Shown piece by piece: positions 62,054 through 64,000 of a stretch of DNA of 64,000 bases. The notes beneath the pieces were generated by a model. The model was not told the DNA's origin. It saw only the letters and a program-made list of their open reading frames with translations, and made no database searches. Source of the DNA: an uncultured bacterium (lineage in GTDB: Bacteria; Bacillota; Clostridia; Lachnospirales; Lachnospiraceae); the NCBI GenBank assembly GCA_947177425.1, contig CAMWUN010000006.1, positions 44,874-108,873 on the forward strand, given 5' to 3'. The first letter of the stretch is position 1, and every line of letters begins with the position of its first letter. A program made the position numbers and the translations under genes.

Positions 62054-62920
62054 TCAGGCCATTGGCTTATCCGCCTTTGCCAGGGCATTTAAAATTGCTG
62101 TTTTTGCCTCCTCAATGGTGGTGATATCTGTGTCAACATCAAGGCCGTTCTTTTTAAGAGTCTGCATGATATATGTCACCTGCGGCGCCGCCAGGCCAAT
62201 TTCCTCCAGTTCCTTATAATGACGGAACACTTCTCTGGGCTTATCATCAAACCTAACCTGCCCTTTATTCATGACAATAATTCTGTCCACATATTTGGCC
62301 ACATCTTCCATGCTGTGGGAAACCAGAATGACTGTCATTCCTGTCTCTTCCCGCAGTTTCGCAATCTGATCCAGTATCTCATCCCTGCCCTTGGGGTCAA
62401 GCCCCGCCGTGGGTTCGTCCAGAATCAGCACTTCCGGTTTCATGGCAAGCACTCCGGCAATTGCCACCCTGCGTTTTTGGCCGCCGGATAAATCAAAAGG
62501 CGACTGGTAAAAGTATTCGTCCTCAAGTCCTACCTGTTTCAAGGCCGCATAGGCCCTAAGTTCCACTTCCTTCTTGTCCAGCCCCAGATTCCTTGGGCCA
62601 AAACACACATCGGAAAACACATCAATTTCAAAAAGCTGGTGTTCCGGGTATTGGAATACCAGTCCTACTTTGCTTCGCAGTTCTTTTTTGTTGTAATCAC
62701 TGTTGTGAATATCTTCCCCATTGTAATACACATTACCGCTGGTAGGCGCTATCAGTCCGTTCAAATGCTGCACCAGCGTGGACTTCCCGGAGCCAGTATG
62801 CCCAATCAGCCCGATGAACTGCCCATCCGGTATGGTAAGGCTGATATTTTTAAGAGCTGCATACTCCATGGCAGTGCCTGCTTCATATATATGATTTACA
62901 TGATCCAAAATAATAGACAT
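62054..62920 (-). CDS. ecfA2: ECF transporter ATPase EcfA2
   Basis: Second ATPase of the ECF module, about 288 aa. Walker A GHTGSGKST, signature LSGGQKRRVAIAG, Walker B VLILDEPTAGLDPKG. ATG at 62920 follows GAGGAAAAA and lies 7 bp behind the EcfA1 stop; the earlier frame opening at 62971 is inside EcfA1. Drives substrate-specific S components encoded elsewhere. Confidence 0.96.
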   Translation of the reverse strand: MSIILDHVNHIYEAGTAMEYAALKNISLTIPDGQFIGLIGHTGSGKSTLVQHLNGLIAPTSGNVYYNGEDIHNSDYNKKELRSKVGLVFQYPEHQLFEIDVFSDVCFGPRNLGLDKKEVELRAYAALKQVGLEDEYFYQSPFDLSGGQKRRVAIAGVLAMKPEVLILDEPTAGLDPKGRDEILDQIAKLREETGMTVILVSHSMEDVAKYVDRIIVMNKGQVRFDDKPREVFRHYKELEEIGLAAPQVTYIMQTLKKNGLDVDTDITTIEEAKTAILNALAKADKPMA

Positions 62921-62927
62921 TTTTTCC

Positions 62928-63785
62928 TCATCTCTTCTTTCCGAAACCAAGAGCCGCCGACAATTCTTCAAAGGTAAGAATACCTTCCGGAAGCGCCAGT
63001 CCGCTCTTTTTCAGTTCATGGGCAAGCAGTGTGACCTGGGGCACATCCAGCCGCAGTTCTTTTAACTCCTCTACCCTGCTGAAAATCTCCCTTGGCGTCC
63101 CTTCCATGGCAACCCTTCCCTTATCCATCACAAATACCTTATTGGCATGAATGATTTCTTCCATGTAATGGGTAATCAGGATAATGGTGATTCCCTCTAC
63201 ATCATTGAGGGCCCTGGCTGCACGAATAACTTCCTTACGCCCGTTGGGGTCCAGCATGGCGGTAGGCTCATCCAGCACAATGCATTTCGGATGCATGGCA
63301 ATGACCCCGGCGATAGACACTCTCTGCTTCTGCCCTCCCGACAATTTGTTGGGGGAATGTTTACGGAATTCATACATGCCCACTGCCTTAAGGCTTTCTT
63401 CCACCCTCTGCCAGATTTCTTCCGTTGGCACGCCAAGGTTTTCAGGGCCAAAGCCTACATCCTCCTCTACCACCTGTCCGATAATCTGATTGTCGGGATT
63501 CTGGAATACCATGCCGGCTTTCTGTCTCACATCCCAGAGATTTTCCTCCCTGGCAGTGTCCTTCCCGTCCACCCATACCGTGCCTTCCGTGGGATAAAGA
63601 ATTGCATTGATATGCTTTGCAAGGGTGGACTTTCCGGAACCGTTGTGCCCTAAAATTGCCACAAATTCCCCCTGCTTTACATCCATGTCCACCTCGTCCA
63701 CAGCCCGGGTGATTCCTTCCACGTTCCCCTCTTCATCTCTTCTTATATACTCAAAAACAAGATTTTTCGTCTCTACAATTCCCAT
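62928..63785 (-). CDS. ecfA1: ECF transporter ATPase EcfA1
   Basis: First ATPase of the ECF module, about 286 aa. Walker [10 protein letters not shown], signature [13 protein letters not shown], Walker [16 protein letters not shown]. The [13 protein letters not shown] start at 63785 has AAAGGA 6 nt upstream; 63791 is equally readable. Order ecfA1-ecfA2-ecfT-truA-rplM-rpsI is conserved; rplQ would be expected just beyond the right edge. Confidence 0.96.
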   Translation of the reverse strand: MGIVETKNLVFEYIRRDEEGNVEGITRAVDEVDMDVKQGEFVAILGHNGSGKSTLAKHINAILYPTEGTVWVDGKDTAREENLWDVRQKAGMVFQNPDNQIIGQVVEEDVGFGPENLGVPTEEIWQRVEESLKAVGMYEFRKHSPNKLSGGQKQRVSIAGVIAMHPKCIVLDEPTAMLDPNGRKEVIRAARALNDVEGITIILITHYMEEIIHANKVFVMDKGRVAMEGTPREIFSRVEELKELRLDVPQVTLLAHELKKSGLALPEGILTFEELSAALGFGKKR

Positions 63786-63945
63786 TGCCATTCCTTTACC
63801 TGATATATTCCCTGATTCGTGTCTGCCGTCCGCGTCAGCACCATCCCGCGCAGAGGGCCGGACTGCTGACTATATATTTTACAGGATAATGTTTTTATTT
63901 GCAATAGATTGTGATTTATCGTATCATATTCTGTAACAGTATGGA

Positions 63946-63957
63946 TTACTGTTCACT
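63946..63957 (+). other. Lone terminal-repeat-like stretch
   Basis: TTACTGTTCACT in the last noncoding part resembles the outer end of the dispersed repeat, but the next bases do not continue the match within the window. Chance or an eroded copy. Confidence 0.25.
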
Positions 63958-64000
63958 CCCAATGTCATTAAGTTTAGCAGGGTCTGTCAGAGGACTCCTG

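Noticed and set aside
63946..63957. Fifth copy of the dispersed repeat at the right edge
   Set aside because: Only about 12 bases match and the following 43 bases of the window do not continue the element.

Overview
The window looks like chromosomal DNA of a gut Lachnospiraceae-type member of the Clostridia (Bacillota). The support is the low-GC Gram-positive gene content, strong GGAGG ribosome-binding sites, the order ecfA1-ecfA2-ecfT-truA-rplM-rpsI at the right end, lipoprotein signals with long acidic linkers, GHKL/LytTR two-component genes, and a GH112 phosphorylase for host or milk glycans. Genus cannot be fixed from the sequence alone. No rRNA, tRNA, CRISPR array, prophage or complete insertion sequence was seen.

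Layout. 1-7.8 kb: a peptide/oligosaccharide-type ABC importer (substrate-binding lipoprotein and first permease; the rest lies off the left edge), a divergent AraC-type regulator, a zinc alcohol dehydrogenase, a Gfo/Idh/MocA dehydrogenase and a sulfatase. The two outward promoters carry related TTAATTAA palindromes, suggesting one regulon for a sulfated or modified sugar. 7.9-12.8 kb: a LytTR regulator, GHKL sensor kinase and FliD-like protein in a row, with a GNAT acetyltransferase and a protein of unknown function upstream. 13-20 kb: MATE exporter, unknown lipoprotein, metallo-beta-lactamase-fold hydrolase, ketopantoate-reductase-like enzyme, FAD/Rieske oxidoreductase and a membrane protein. 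20.3-24.4 kb: AmmeMemoRadiSam pair (radical SAM enzyme and a Memo-AMMECR1 fusion) and a large membrane protein. 24.6-27.8 kb: carB without carA.

28.1-33.6 kb: importer (binding protein, two permeases) followed by a GH112 galactosyl-N-acetylhexosamine phosphorylase, a compact lacto-N-biose/galacto-N-biose operon without its own ATPase. 33.8-38.9 kb: zinc-type macrodomain, PadR regulator with HAAS-type membrane protein, SGNH hydrolase, and a LysR regulator convergent with an AEC transporter. 39-48.6 kb: a molybdenum hydroxylase (three subunits), divergent from a MolBCA-like ABC importer, a ModE-type regulator and a MocA-like cytidylyltransferase, then a xanthine/urate-type permease. This reads as one purine/molybdenum unit, and a 24-bp ModE-like operator lies in the divergent promoter. 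48.7-52.3 kb: a two-component pair wrapped around a bacitracin-type ABC exporter. 52.5-57.2 kb: deacylase, peroxiredoxin, Mrr-type restriction enzyme, Cys-cluster protein, a broken LysR gene and an MFS exporter. 57.7-59.1 kb: two small toxin-antitoxin-like pairs. 59.3-63.8 kb: rpsI, rplM, truA and the ECF energy-coupling module.

The most unusual non-coding signals are a 132-bp structured repeat dispersed between genes (two full and two half copies), a hairpin with 40-bp arms at 27965-28070, a shared 3' region behind the toxin-antitoxin pairs and rpsI, and a 36-bp tandem repeat inside the MocA-like gene. Functional statements come from motif reading without database searches.
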